DNA of 39,260 nucleotides from Theionarchaea archaeon (GCA_018992685.1 JACVGT010000042.1:1-39260); one strand, 5' to 3'. Shown: positions 16,624-24,371, counted from the stretch's first letter. Numbers and translations: made by a program. The notes: generated from the sequence alone by a model not told the origin.

Positions 16624-17562
16624 ATGAGAATGGTTATTGCGCTGGGTGGAAATGCCATAAAGAAGCCCAAGGAAAAGGGCACTGCCAGTGAACAACTGGG
16701 AAACGTGCAGGAGACATGTCAACACATTTGGGAACTCGTGAGAGATCATCAGGTGGTAATTACTCATGGCAATGGACCCCAGGTGGGGAACATACTCATC
16801 CAACAGGAGGCCAGTGAACCCTACGTTCCCGGCATGCCATTGGACATCTGCGTTGCAGAAAGCCAGGGATTGATAGGGTATATGATTCAGCAGTCATTGA
16901 GAAATGTGCTTCAGGTACACGGCGTCAACAAGGAAGTGGTAACCATTATCAGTCAGGTGGTGGTCAGCAGGGAAGATCCTGCTTTCAAGACTCCTACCAA
17001 GCCCGTGGGCCCCTTTTTCTCCCAAGAACGGGCAGAAGAATTAAGGAAGGGAGGCATCTCTGTTGTGGAAGATGCAGGAAGGGGCTACAGACGCGTCGTT
17101 CCTTCACCAAATCCCTTGAGACTGATTGAAGCCCCTATGGTCGCATCACTCCTGGATCAGGGAAAAGTGGTTGTTGCAGCAGGGGGAGGAGGAATCCCCG
17201 TCGAAGAGAAAAAAGCTCTTTGTGGTGTCGAAGCAGTAATAGACAAAGATCTAGCCTCAGAGATTGTAGCAGAAGCCATCGAAGCCGATTACCTCATCAT
17301 TCTCACTGATGTCGACCAGGTAGCCCTGAACTACAACAAGGAAACTCAGGAGAATCTCGACATCCTCACAGATTGCGAGGCCGAAAACTATCTGGAACAA
17401 GGACAGTTTGCTCCCGGGAGCATGGGACCAAAGATCCTTTCTGCCATTCGATTCTTGAGAGGGGGTGGAAAGAAAGCAATCATCACCTCGCCCCGCAGAG
17501 TGCGTGAAGCTTTGTTAGGAGAGGGAGGCACTCAGATAGTACCTCATTCAGGCAGCCAGTAG
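16624..17562 (+). CDS. arcC: Carbamate kinase
   Basis: The 312-aa protein is a clear amino-acid-kinase-fold carbamate kinase. It has ALGGNAI near the N-terminus, THGNGPQVGNI, IDKDLASEIVAEAIEAD, LTDVDQVALNY and GSMGPKILSAIRF. It catalyses carbamoyl phosphate + ADP to ATP plus carbamate, or the reverse. I start it at ATG 16624 (MRMVIALGG), 4 nt after the stop of the upstream gene and behind a GTGAT ribosome-binding-like site. An upstream in-frame ATG at 16597 would overlap the previous gene without reason. Arginine deiminase and ornithine carbamoyltransferase genes are not present here, so the source of carbamoyl phosphate is unknown. Confidence 0.94.
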   Translation: MRMVIALGGNAIKKPKEKGTASEQLGNVQETCQHIWELVRDHQVVITHGNGPQVGNILIQQEASEPYVPGMPLDICVAESQGLIGYMIQQSLRNVLQVHGVNKEVVTIISQVVVSREDPAFKTPTKPVGPFFSQERAEELRKGGISVVEDAGRGYRRVVPSPNPLRLIEAPMVASLLDQGKVVVAAGGGGIPVEEKKALCGVEAVIDKDLASEIVAEAIEADYLIILTDVDQVALNYNKETQENLDILTDCEAENYLEQGQFAPGSMGPKILSAIRFLRGGGKKAIITSPRRVREALLGEGGTQIVPHSGSQ

Positions 17563-17653
17563 TACCATCAACATCGTTTGTCCTTATCCGTCATATTCTT
17601 CCTTTCTTATACTTCCTACATGCCACTGCAGACAAGGTGAGAAAAAGACCAGG

Positions 17654-17670
17654 CGAAAGGTTAATAAAGG
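17654..17670 (+). promoter_or_regulatory. BRE/TATA promoter of the small helical protein gene
   Basis: CGAAAGGTTAATAAAGG has the CGAAA BRE and a TTAATAAA TATA-like box, about 30-46 nt before ATG 17700. A GGTGAT ribosome-binding site (17692-17697) follows. Confidence 0.5.
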
Positions 17671-17699
17671 GGCCGAAAAATTGTGGAGCAGGTGATGAT

Positions 17700-17936
17700 A
17701 TGGAAATGAGCGAAGAGGAGCTAATAGAACTGGACAGAGAAAACATCAGAATGGAAATGCGAGCTGCAGGGCTCCCTGTAGACGAAGAAGAAGTGGAAAA
17801 ACTCAGGATAGCCATGCTCAAAGCGATGGTGCTTCGTACTATTGCCTCTGCCGCCCTAGTTCCTGAGACTGAAGATGAGGAAAAAGCCCACCTGCTGGAG
17901 GCAATTTATACCAATGCTCTGGCTTCTCTGCTCTAA
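17700..17936 (+). CDS. Small acidic helical hypothetical protein
   Basis: The 78-aa protein starts at ATG 17700, chosen because GGTGAT lies just upstream and the BRE/TATA element at 17654 sits at the right distance; a longer reading would run through the promoter. It is predicted all-helical, with an acidic first third (MSEEELIELDRENIRMEMRA), a DEEEVEKLR helix and a hydrophobic C-terminal helix (YTNALASLL). No transmembrane segment, cysteine or known motif is seen. Its last 4 nt overlap the stop of the convergent HTH gene. Function unknown. Confidence 0.65.
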   Translation: MEMSEEELIELDRENIRMEMRAAGLPVDEEEVEKLRIAMLKAMVLRTIASAALVPETEDEEKAHLLEAIYTNALASLL

Positions 17937-19177
17937 TTCCTTTGGTCCCTGAGACTGTCTTCTTCTAACCTCTGCCTTACTTTTTGATAAAAAACCTCAT
18001 AGGGAAACTCAAGAGTCTGCTGTTCTTCATCATAATACTCCATCAAGATGCTCTGGCTCTTCCACCTGCCCGGAGGGTAGCTGCGCATTGGAAAAAACTT
18101 TCTGTCCACGAGTTCTTCACATTGATCTAGTTCAGTCATGAGCTTTCCCCCCAGAAATGGATCACCTACTGCATAGATTACACCATACGGTTCCCCTCTT
18201 TCCACAGACTGAACCATGCAGACTCGGGTGAAGATCCGCGTATTTCTCCCGAAATTGAAAATGATGCGCTTAGTAGCCTCAACGGAATCACATCGCAAGA
18301 AAAGCATGAATCGAGAGCATTTTGGGTTGGGGAATGGCCAGATGTAGTACACCTTTTCCAGAATGTTCTTGTTCATCAACAACTGGTAGGCTTCTCTGAA
18401 TTCCCTCAGCGAGAGATCTACGTTCCTCAAATCCCTCAATTCAGCTTTTAGCTCCTCTCTTTTTAGATCTAAATGCTCTTTGCGTAGCAGTTCTTTTAAT
18501 TCAGCCCTTCTTCTCTTCTTGAATTTCTTTTCAATTCGTACTATTCTCCTCAGATCGCATGCGCCGTGACCATTCCACACACGCATGATGAGAATCTGGG
18601 CGACCTTGTTCAAAGCAAGATCAGAAAAAGATCCCCAGCTTAAATCGGGAATAGAAACATCTCCCAGGAGACGTCCAAAATCGGGTTCAGGAAGAGCTTC
18701 CCTGCCATTGACCAAAAAGGTGGGGTTTATCAGCTTCCAATTTCCATCAAGCTCAAATAAATGATAGTACTTAATCACCTGGTTACTTTTCAAGAGGTCA
18801 AGGATGCGTTTTAGCTCGTTGAGATCTGTGTTCATGAAGCCAACCATGTACTTTCTGAAAATGCCTTCTTCCAGAGGAAAGAAGTAGGTCCAGCAGTTAA
18901 TTTCCTGGAGTATGGAAATAATATATTCGTAGTGACTGTCAAACATGACAAAGGCAAATACCCGGGAGACCTTGTTTCTAAAGATCTTGCCGAAGTCAGG
19001 ATACATGTATGGTCCACCCAGATACTCTCTTCTCTCCAGTTTTCTTTGCAGTGTCGTCACATATTCAGTATATTTGAACCCAATAAGACTGGAGAGCTCC
19101 TGATTGGTGAAATCCGGTTCCCGCCCCATCAACTGCAGCAACAGCTTCTCTCTTCTGGACAGATCTTTTCGCACCAT
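17933..19177 (-). CDS. Large HTH-containing putative transcriptional regulator
   Basis: The 414-aa protein begins with a basic winged-HTH-like segment: RREKLLLQLMGREPDFTNQELSSLIG, then FKYTEYVTTLQRKLERREYLGG, residues about 7-55. Next is an alpha/beta region (VFAFVMFDSHYEYIISILQEI, about 72-130) resembling the ligand-binding halves of Lrp-like proteins. A highly charged helical stretch (about 215-265, KKFKKRRRAELKELLRKEHLDLKREELKAELR) could form a coiled coil. A second alpha/beta segment (about 285-345) resembles the first. It is probably a cytoplasmic DNA-binding regulator, but the family is not recognised. It is divergent from a small secreted peptide gene and shares with it a palindromic TATA region, so it may regulate that gene. 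Confidence 0.62.
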   Translation of the reverse strand: MVRKDLSRREKLLLQLMGREPDFTNQELSSLIGFKYTEYVTTLQRKLERREYLGGPYMYPDFGKIFRNKVSRVFAFVMFDSHYEYIISILQEINCWTYFFPLEEGIFRKYMVGFMNTDLNELKRILDLLKSNQVIKYYHLFELDGNWKLINPTFLVNGREALPEPDFGRLLGDVSIPDLSWGSFSDLALNKVAQILIMRVWNGHGACDLRRIVRIEKKFKKRRRAELKELLRKEHLDLKREELKAELRDLRNVDLSLREFREAYQLLMNKNILEKVYYIWPFPNPKCSRFMLFLRCDSVEATKRIIFNFGRNTRIFTRVCMVQSVERGEPYGVIYAVGDPFLGGKLMTELDQCEELVDRKFFPMRSYPPGRWKSQSILMEYYDEEQQTLEFPYEVFYQKVRQRLEEDSLRDQRN

Positions 19178-19196
19178 ACTACATTCATGGAATAGA

Positions 19197-19210
19197 AATA
19201 TTTAAATATT
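19197..19210. promoter_or_regulatory. Perfectly palindromic TATA region, AATATTTAAATATT
   Basis: The 14-bp perfect palindrome lies 20 bp before the start of the HTH gene (minus) and 31 bp before the start of the secreted peptide gene (plus). Both distances suit a TATA box. A symmetric TATA can position transcription in both directions, so one element may serve both genes. Confidence 0.5.
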
Positions 19211-19240
19211 ATGCCGACGTCACGTACAATGGTGATACAA

Positions 19241-19447
19241 ATGAGAAGCCGAAAGATTCTTGCGGCTGTGCTGGTGGGGCTGCTACTGGTAAGCGCACTC
19301 GGGCCAGTGGTAGCTTTTGGTGAAGATAGTGACTCATTGGACTATACAACATGCACTCTTGAAGACTTGCTTGAGTGGCTTCTTGAGTACATGTTATGGC
19401 TCTTGGAAGGTCGACCAAATGGACCACCAGTTCCCAATTGTGGATGA
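19241..19447 (+). CDS. Small secreted peptide with two cysteines
   Basis: The start at ATG 19241 is fixed by a GGTGAT ribosome-binding site at 19231-19236. The 68-aa product has a clear signal peptide: MRSRK, a hydrophobic core LAAVLVGLLLVSALGPVV, and a likely cut after AFG or VVA. The mature peptide of about 40 residues is acidic at first (EDSDSLDYTTCTLED), then strongly amphipathic with tryptophans (LLEWLLEYMLWLLEG), and ends PNGPPVPNCG. The two cysteines could close a loop. A strong stem-loop terminator lies 50 nt downstream, so it is a monocistronic unit. It is divergent from an HTH regulator. A role as antimicrobial, signalling or membrane-active peptide is possible but unproven. Confidence 0.65.
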   Translation: MRSRKILAAVLVGLLLVSALGPVVAFGEDSDSLDYTTCTLEDLLEWLLEYMLWLLEGRPNGPPVPNCG

Positions 19448-19493
19448 CCTCTTGGGGTTAATCCAAATGGTGGTTGAAAGACAAATCAGTTTG

Positions 19494-19522
19494 AGGGACA
19501 TAGCATGTCCCTTTTTATTTTT
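19494..19522 (+). terminator. Stem-loop plus poly-T terminator
   Basis: AGGGACA-TAGCA-TGTCCCT forms a perfect 7-bp stem with a 5-nt loop, directly followed by TTTTATTTTT. It has the form of a bacterial intrinsic terminator and ends the small peptide transcript. Confidence 0.75.
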
Positions 19523-19605
19523 CTGCACTTACTGACTACAGAATGTGCATGAGAGCACCCGCATCTCACGCCGCTTGCTGGAGTCCAAGGCAGAATTCAC
19601 CACAA

Positions 19606-19615
19606 TGTTTTTAAG
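19606..19615 (+). promoter_or_regulatory. TATA box of the FKBP gene
   Basis: GTTTTTAAGA is 22-31 nt before ATG 19637, consistent with leaderless transcription. Confidence 0.45.
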
Positions 19616-19636
19616 ACCTGCAGAGACACACCCATC

Positions 19637-20416
19637 ATGAACATGAGAACGAATAAGGGTTACGCAGCCATAGGAATTATCATAGTTGTCGTTATAGCTA
19701 GTATCTACTATCTAGAATTCTACAAAACGGTAGCAATGGGAGATACAGTCTTTGTAAATTATACTGGAACACTGGATACCGGAGAGATCTTCGACACCTC
19801 ATTTGAAGAGGTGGCAATGGATGACTCTCAGGCCAAGGTGTGGTGGTTCAAACTGAGAACGGGCTATGAACCTCTGGAAATTGTTGTGGGGAAAGGAAAT
19901 GTGCTTCCAGATTTTGAAATGGCCTTGATTGGCATGCGGGAAGGACAGAAGAAAGAGATAGCAGTTGCTCCCGAGAGAGCAGCAGGACTAAAAGATTCCA
20001 CGAAAATCAAGGAGATCCCCTTGATTCAAACCCTGAACAAAGAGGAAGAATTGACTATTGAAGAATTCAAGACGAACTTCCGTCAGGACCCAATAGTAGA
20101 TGGAATTTACCAGTTCCAGGGCGTCCCCGTCATGGTTACAGAAGTCACGGAGGAGACTGTACACTTTGTCTTGCAGTTTCAGTTGGGCCAGGAAATCTAT
20201 ATTTCATTGGGAAACGCCAAGGTCACTGGCGAAACAGAAACAGAGTTTGAAATAACCCTTACTCCGACTTTGGGCGATGTGATTTACACCCTTTTTGGAG
20301 AAGGACGGGTCATCGAGATCAGAGAAGACGCTATGCTGGTAGATTTCAACGCGGTGCTTGCAGGAGAAACGCTCCATTACACAATCTGGGTGGTAAGAAT
20401 AGAAAAAGCAGAATAG
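19637..20416 (+). CDS. Membrane-anchored FKBP-type peptidyl-prolyl isomerase
   Basis: The 259-aa protein starts with a short basic leader and one hydrophobic segment (about residues 9-27), so the FKBP domain should lie outside the membrane. GDTVFVNYTGTLDTGEIFDTSFEEVA, then PLEIVVGKGNVLPDFEMALIGMREGQKKEIAVAPE, are standard FKBP/SlyD-type signatures. The C-terminal half (about 150-257) has two further beta-rich segments like the insert-in-flap and C-terminal domains of long archaeal FKBPs. It should catalyse proline isomerisation and chaperone folding of secreted proteins, which fits the many extracytoplasmic beta-proteins in this window. A second ATG, two codons later, is possible. Confidence 0.9.
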   Translation: MNMRTNKGYAAIGIIIVVVIASIYYLEFYKTVAMGDTVFVNYTGTLDTGEIFDTSFEEVAMDDSQAKVWWFKLRTGYEPLEIVVGKGNVLPDFEMALIGMREGQKKEIAVAPERAAGLKDSTKIKEIPLIQTLNKEEELTIEEFKTNFRQDPIVDGIYQFQGVPVMVTEVTEETVHFVLQFQLGQEIYISLGNAKVTGETETEFEITLTPTLGDVIYTLFGEGRVIEIREDAMLVDFNAVLAGETLHYTIWVVRIEKAE

Positions 20417-20417
20417 C

Positions 20418-20582
20418 CTATTCGTCAGGAGTCCGTTCAGGGAAGACCTCCAGCATCACGGGACTTTCAAATCCGCATTCTTCACACACATAGGAAGACT
20501 GAGGAATAATGCCCATAAGGAAGGTCGTCCTCTTGAGCCTGGTGCTCCCACAATTCAGACAGACGAGAATGCCTTTCTTCAT
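20418..20582 (-). CDS. Small zinc-ribbon protein (54 aa)
   Basis: This short gene runs from ATG 20582 to TAG 20418. It encodes a 54-aa protein with two cysteine pairs: C-x2-C at residues 8-11 (VCLNCGS) and C-x2-C at 33-36 (VCEECGFES). The spacing of about 21 residues is that of a rubredoxin-like zinc ribbon. Its ATG overlaps the stop of the MBF1 gene as ATGA, so the two are co-translated. It ends 2 nt from the convergent FKBP gene. A link to transcription or translation is plausible, because MBF1 itself starts with a zinc ribbon and bridges regulators to TBP. The small length makes it easy to miss. Confidence 0.8.
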   Translation of the reverse strand: MKKGILVCLNCGSTRLKRTTFLMGIIPQSSYVCEECGFESPVMLEVFPERTPDE

Positions 20583-21031
20583 GCTTTCCTCTTCTTTATT
20601 CTTATTACGTCGCCGATGGTCAAATCGTCAGAATACCGTCTGGTATGGACAATCTCTGGTTCAGACACTTTTTCCACCAGTGTTATTTCCAGAGCACCTT
20701 CCAGCTTTCGAGCCAGTTTGCGAGAAGGTCTCATATGACCCGTTTCTACTCTATGAATGACTGATTCTTTTTCATTGATGGTCCTGGCCAATTCTTTCTG
20801 AGTTAGCCCTCTTCTTTCTCTTCCTCTTCTCACAACATCGGGATACTCATCTACTACTTCATAGTCTTCTGTCTTGGGATGGAAGGCCGGTTTTCGATCA
20901 GATTTCACTGGTTTCTTCTTCACTACAGTGCCATAACGGACACAATTCTGACAAACAGTCAGCCTCGCACTCTCCACGAAAACTTCTCTACCCTTCCCTT
21001 TTATTGACCTTCCACATATTTCACACATCAT
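20579..21031 (-). CDS. mbf1: Archaeal multiprotein bridging factor 1 (aMBF1)
   Basis: The 150-aa protein has the archaeal MBF1 layout. An N-terminal zinc ribbon carries C3, C6, C27 and C30 (CEIC ... CQNC). A linker follows, then an XRE-type HTH (about residues 66-118) containing RGLTQKELARTINEKESVIHRVETGHMRPS, and a C-terminal extension ending DVIRIKKRKA. aMBF1 is a conserved archaeal transcription or ribosome-associated factor. It heads an operon with the 54-aa zinc-ribbon gene that overlaps its stop. A BRE/TATA promoter (minus strand, 21051-21070) lies just upstream and is divergent from the PAN promoter. A second ATG one codon in is an equal start candidate. Confidence 0.93.
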   Translation of the reverse strand: MMCEICGRSIKGKGREVFVESARLTVCQNCVRYGTVVKKKPVKSDRKPAFHPKTEDYEVVDEYPDVVRRGRERRGLTQKELARTINEKESVIHRVETGHMRPSRKLARKLEGALEITLVEKVSEPEIVHTRRYSDDLTIGDVIRIKKRKA

Positions 21032-21050
21032 TATCCTAGGCTGGGCCAGA

Positions 21051-21070
21051 AATACTCTTAAAGTTTTCGC
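21051..21070 (-). promoter_or_regulatory. BRE/TATA promoter of mbf1
   Basis: The minus strand reads GCGAAAACTTTAAGAGTATT: a CGAAAA BRE followed by a CTTTAAGA TATA-like box, about 20-39 nt before the ATG. Confidence 0.55.
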
Positions 21071-21085
21071 TAATCGATGCCACTA

Positions 21086-21104
21086 ACCAAAAGATTTATA
21101 AAGG
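21086..21104 (+). promoter_or_regulatory. BRE/TATA promoter of pan
   Basis: ACCAAAAGATTTATAAAGG is a strong archaeal promoter. It leaves a leader of about 40 nt with a GGGAGGA ribosome-binding site before ATG 21155. Confidence 0.6.
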
Positions 21105-21154
21105 GTTGCAATAATATTAGTAGATAATGCTTTTACATAAAAGGGAGGAAATTC

Positions 21155-22360
21155 ATGTCATACCAGGCCAAGTATGATGAAGGAGGCCGACGCGAAGCAG
21201 ACCGCGTCGACACAGAAAGCTATTTGCAAAACCTCCAGAGACGAATAAAGAGTCTGGAACTGCAGAAACGTAATACGGAAACCGAATTGGTCCGGCTGCA
21301 GCGAGAGAACAGAGAATTGCGAAAAGAGTTGGATCGTCTTCGGTCTCCTCCTTTGATTACTGCGGTAGTGGAGGATGTTCTGGTAGACGGGAGGGCTGTG
21401 GTAAAAAGTTCCTCCGGCCCCAATTACGTGGTTAATGTCTCTCATTTTGTCAATACTAACGACATCGTTGTGGGCAGCAGGGTGGCTATGAATCAGAGAA
21501 CACTCTCTATTCTCGAAGTGCTGCCGTTCTCAAGGGATCAGGCGGTTTCCAGCATGGAGATTGTGAGAAAGCCTGCTGTGGCCTACAAGGACATCGGAGG
21601 ACTGGATGTGCAGATTGCAGAGATCAAAGAGACTGTTGAATTACCTCTAAAGCATCCTGAGCTCTTCGAACGAGTGGGGATTGAGCCTCCATCGGGTGTC
21701 CTGCTGTATGGTCCTCCGGGAAATGGAAAGACGCAACTGGCCAAAGCAGTTGCCAGTGAAACTGAATCAACCTTTGTCAAAGTCGTGGGTTCTGAATTCG
21801 TTCGCAAATTCATCGGTGAGGGTGCTCGCATTGTCAGGGAAGTCTTCCAGCTTGCCAGAGAAAAGGGTCCCAGCATAATCTTTATTGATGAGATTGACGC
21901 TATTGGATCCCGGAGAATTGATTCAGAAGTGTCTGGAGACAGGGAAGTCCATCGAACGATGATGCAGTTGCTTTCAGAAATGGACGGGTTTGATCCTTCT
22001 GGAAACGTCAAGATACTGGCTGCCACCAACAGGCCAGACATTCTGGACCCTGCCCTATTGCGTCCAGGAAGGTTTGACAGGTTGATTGAGGTCCCCCTTC
22101 CCGATAAGAAGGGCCGCTTAAATATTTTGAAGATACACACCTGCAACATGAATCTCAAGAGTGTGGAACTGGAAGATGTCGCAGAACGATCAGAAAATGC
22201 ATCTGGAGCAGACCTCAAAGCGATCTGTACTGAGTCAGGAATGTTTGCAATTCGAGAAGGCAGGGACTACATCGAAGAGGCCGACTTTTTCAGTGCTTGC
22301 GACAAAGTATTAGGGTCATACGAGGAGAAAGATTCAGAATCAGGGCTTATCTATGGATAA
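21155..22360 (+). CDS. pan: Proteasome-activating nucleotidase (PAN)
   Basis: The 401-aa AAA+ ATPase has an N-terminal coiled coil (about residues 20-63) and an OB domain (about 66-122). The ATPase core shows Walker A GPPGNGKT (186-193), the pore loop KFIGEG (218-223), Walker [15 protein letters not shown] (241-254) and an arginine-finger region, [10 protein letters not shown]. The protein ends in Ile-Tyr-Gly, an HbYX motif that docks into the 20S proteasome and opens its gate. It should form the cytoplasmic hexamer that unfolds substrates for degradation. The pore aromatic is Phe rather than the more usual Tyr. It has its own strong promoter and is monocistronic. Confidence 0.96.
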   Translation: MSYQAKYDEGGRREADRVDTESYLQNLQRRIKSLELQKRNTETELVRLQRENRELRKELDRLRSPPLITAVVEDVLVDGRAVVKSSSGPNYVVNVSHFVNTNDIVVGSRVAMNQRTLSILEVLPFSRDQAVSSMEIVRKPAVAYKDIGGLDVQIAEIKETVELPLKHPELFERVGIEPPSGVLLYGPPGNGKTQLAKAVASETESTFVKVVGSEFVRKFIGEGARIVREVFQLAREKGPSIIFIDEIDAIGSRRIDSEVSGDREVHRTMMQLLSEMDGFDPSGNVKILAATNRPDILDPALLRPGRFDRLIEVPLPDKKGRLNILKIHTCNMNLKSVELEDVAERSENASGADLKAICTESGMFAIREGRDYIEEADFFSACDKVLGSYEEKDSESGLIYG

Positions 22361-22593
22361 GTTTCAGTCCACGCATTTTTTACTATCATTTGCATTTTTT
22401 GAGTTTTGAATTGTTATCAGAAATAAAAAGGAAAGGAGGAAGGATATAATTTATCCTTATTGATAATAATTAGTATATAAAGATATCGGTAAAAAGTATT
22501 GATTAAGAATACTATCGTCAACCGCTACAGCAATTAACGAACTAAAGAGAGATCCTATCCTCTGTTCAGGAATGTTCGTTCCAGCTCTCGGAC

Positions 22594-22607
22594 TTTACAT
22601 ATGTAAA
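22594..22607. promoter_or_regulatory. Operator candidate TTTACATATGTAAA
   Basis: This is a perfect 14-bp palindrome 58 bp upstream of a near-identical copy and about 140 bp before the mer TATA box. Two similar sites upstream of one promoter suggest a dimeric regulator of the mer operon. Confidence 0.5.
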
Positions 22608-22651
22608 ACATTTGTTTTCATCAGAGGATATCGGAAAACTAGCCGTTATCA

Positions 22652-22665
22652 TTTACAAATGTAAA
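22652..22665. promoter_or_regulatory. Operator candidate TTTACAAATGTAAA
   Basis: This differs from the copy at 22594 only in the central base pair and has the same 6-nt arms. It lies about 70 bp upstream of the mer BRE/TATA element. Confidence 0.5.
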
Positions 22666-22732
22666 CCGAGCGAAGAATTGCTATTTCATGGCCCGAAATA
22701 GGAAGGTGCCCGATTCCGGGTACATGAACAAT

Positions 22733-22750
22733 GCGAAAACCTTATATTTG
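22733..22750 (+). promoter_or_regulatory. BRE/TATA promoter of the mer operon
   Basis: GCGAAAACCTTATATTTG combines a CGAAA BRE with a CTTATATTT TATA-like box. It implies a leader of roughly 70 nt before the mer start. Confidence 0.5.
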
Positions 22751-22845
22751 ACATGATGCAAGAGGTGCCAGATGATGATACCGACAGCGTCTGACCCTAC
22801 GGGATGATGACAGATGGGCGGTCTGATACAACCAGGTGAATGAAT

Positions 22846-23835
22846 ATGAAATTTGGTATTGAGTTTAGTCCTGAAAAACCTACGTACGAAGTGGCGTATT
22901 ACTCTCGAGATGCAGAAGATGCAGGATTTCACCACGTATGGATAACTGACCACTATAACAACAGGAATGTGTACAGCACTATGACAGACATTGCCTACCA
23001 TACTAACAAGGTATTGATTGGATCTGCAGTCACCAATCCGTATGTGTCCAGCCCTGTGTGGACAGCCAGCGCCATATTCACCATCGATGAAATCTCCGGA
23101 GGGAGAGCAATCTTTGGCATAGGGGCTGGGGACAAAATGACTCTCAATGCTATTGGGATAAAGTGGGAGAGACCTCTAGCTGCTGTAAAAGAAGCTGTGG
23201 AAATCTTCCGGGAATTGAATGAGACAAAAAAGTGCACGTATAACGGAAGTTTCTTCAACATTCCCAATGCCAGAATCAAGAAGAAGCCCTCTCACAGAAT
23301 TCCTGTGTATATTGGAGCTCAGGGTCCAAAGATGCTCCAGATGTCAGCTGCCATGGCAGATGGGGTCTTGGTGAATGCATCCCATCCCAGAGACTTCGAG
23401 CCTGCAGTCAGGGCGTTGAAAGAAGGGGCTGAAGAAGGAGGAAGGAATCTCTCAGAGCTTGATGTAGCAGCGTATACCAGCTTTTCAATAGATGAAAAAC
23501 GGGATAAAGCAATAAAGAAAGCCAGAATTGTGGCAGGTGCAATTGCTGTGGGTTCTCCTGACTTTGTACTGGAACGGCACGGTATCGAACCGGAGACAAG
23601 AGATGCAATAAAGGAAATGGTCGCTGGCCAGGATTTCAAAGCCATGAAAGAAGGCGGGGTTCCCGATCATGTGGTAGAGGCATTTAGCATTGCAGGAACA
23701 CCCGAAGACTGCGTGGAAAAAATAAATGCACTTGGGAAGGCCGGGGTAACCCAGATTGTCACCGGAATGCCTCTGGGCAAGTCAAAAACAGATGCTATAA
23801 AACTGATTAAAAAAGAGGTAATTCCTCACTTTTGA
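22846..23835 (+). CDS. mer: F420-dependent methylenetetrahydromethanopterin reductase (Mer-like)
   Basis: The 329-aa luciferase-like protein starts MKFGIEF, as Mer enzymes do. It keeps [74 protein letters not shown] and [12 protein letters not shown]. Mer reduces methylene- to methyl-tetrahydromethanopterin with F420H2, in methanogenesis or the archaeal Wood-Ljungdahl branch. ATG 22846 is preferred over 22840 because AGGTGA ends only at 22839, leaving a normal gap. Segments between the conserved blocks (for example [21 protein letters not shown]) differ from the methanogen enzymes I recall, so another F420-dependent substrate is possible. It is coupled to the zinc-ribbon gene that follows. 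Confidence 0.85.
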   Translation: MKFGIEFSPEKPTYEVAYYSRDAEDAGFHHVWITDHYNNRNVYSTMTDIAYHTNKVLIGSAVTNPYVSSPVWTASAIFTIDEISGGRAIFGIGAGDKMTLNAIGIKWERPLAAVKEAVEIFRELNETKKCTYNGSFFNIPNARIKKKPSHRIPVYIGAQGPKMLQMSAAMADGVLVNASHPRDFEPAVRALKEGAEEGGRNLSELDVAAYTSFSIDEKRDKAIKKARIVAGAIAVGSPDFVLERHGIEPETRDAIKEMVAGQDFKAMKEGGVPDHVVEAFSIAGTPEDCVEKINALGKAGVTQIVTGMPLGKSKTDAIKLIKKEVIPHF

Positions 23836-23837
23836 AC

Positions 23838-24371
23838 ATGGAATGCTTTACCTGTAAGATCACAACTGCTGTAGACAAGTCGTATCCAGTCCGCGAAGCT
23901 GTATTCGGGGAGAGTTCTGGACGGTGCCGGTGGCATGCGTGGGATAATGATGCCGTGTTCGTCTGCAGTGTATGCCGAAAGCCGAAATTTTCTGAACAGG
24001 TTGCCTGGTGCAGGAAAAAGGATGTACTCATTTGTACCGAATGCGGTCCCTCACAAACGGTAGAGAATCAGTTCTGGTTCTGGAAGAAGTACACCCTTAT
24101 CAGCTGTCCCCACTGTGGAGAACGCCACCCCACACTCAACCGTCAGGAATTCTTGGGTGAACACCCCTGGCAGGCCAACCCATTTCGCTGCCCCCAATTC
24201 CCTATCTGGTATCCAGGTGGCCGATTACTTGAGAAGAAGAATCTAGCCCAGAGAAAGCCGGGGATACGTTGCCCTCACTGTAATGCTCGTCTTTCAATTT
24301 CAGACCCTGGCACATACCAGTGTCCGTACTGTCACCAGACGTTCCAAGTACGAAAAAAATCTCACCGATAG
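23838..24371 (+). CDS. Cysteine-rich multi-zinc-ribbon protein coupled to mer
   Basis: The roughly 177-aa protein starts at ATG 23838, 2 nt after the mer stop; a TTG at 23832 would overlap that stop. It contains a series of CxxC knuckles: CFTC near the start, CSVC, CTEC, CPHCGERH, CPHCNARL and CPYCHQTF, plus single cysteines between. It could bind three or more zinc ions or Fe-S clusters. There is no signal peptide or membrane segment, so it is probably cytoplasmic. Tight coupling to mer suggests a role linked to that enzyme, such as a redox or assembly partner, or a regulator of one-carbon metabolism. This is inference and the family is not recognised. Confidence 0.68.
   Translation: MECFTCKITTAVDKSYPVREAVFGESSGRCRWHAWDNDAVFVCSVCRKPKFSEQVAWCRKKDVLICTECGPSQTVENQFWFWKKYTLISCPHCGERHPTLNRQEFLGEHPWQANPFRCPQFPIWYPGGRLLEKKNLAQRKPGIRCPHCNARLSISDPGTYQCPYCHQTFQVRKKSHR

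Larger units (their letters stand above)
22361..22732. other. AT-rich intergenic region with paired palindromes
   Basis: No credible gene is seen between pan and mer. T-rich runs at 22373-22402 may end the pan transcript. A TACTATCGT half-site at 22511-22519 resembles one arm of the window's recurring palindrome. Two TTTACAWATGTAAA palindromes lie at 22594 and 22652. Confidence 0.4.

Noticed and set aside
16032-16682. 216-codon open frame antisense to the acyl-CoA synthetase gene
   Set aside because: It overlaps a well-identified enzyme and the start of carbamate kinase and has no family features.
21583-22218. 211-codon open frame antisense to pan
   Set aside because: It lies wholly inside the conserved AAA+ domain and is Ser/Arg/Leu-rich, as expected of an antisense shadow.
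22681-23001. 106-codon open frame on the minus strand at the start of mer
   Set aside because: It runs across the mer promoter and N-terminus and is Cys/His/Val-rich without pattern.
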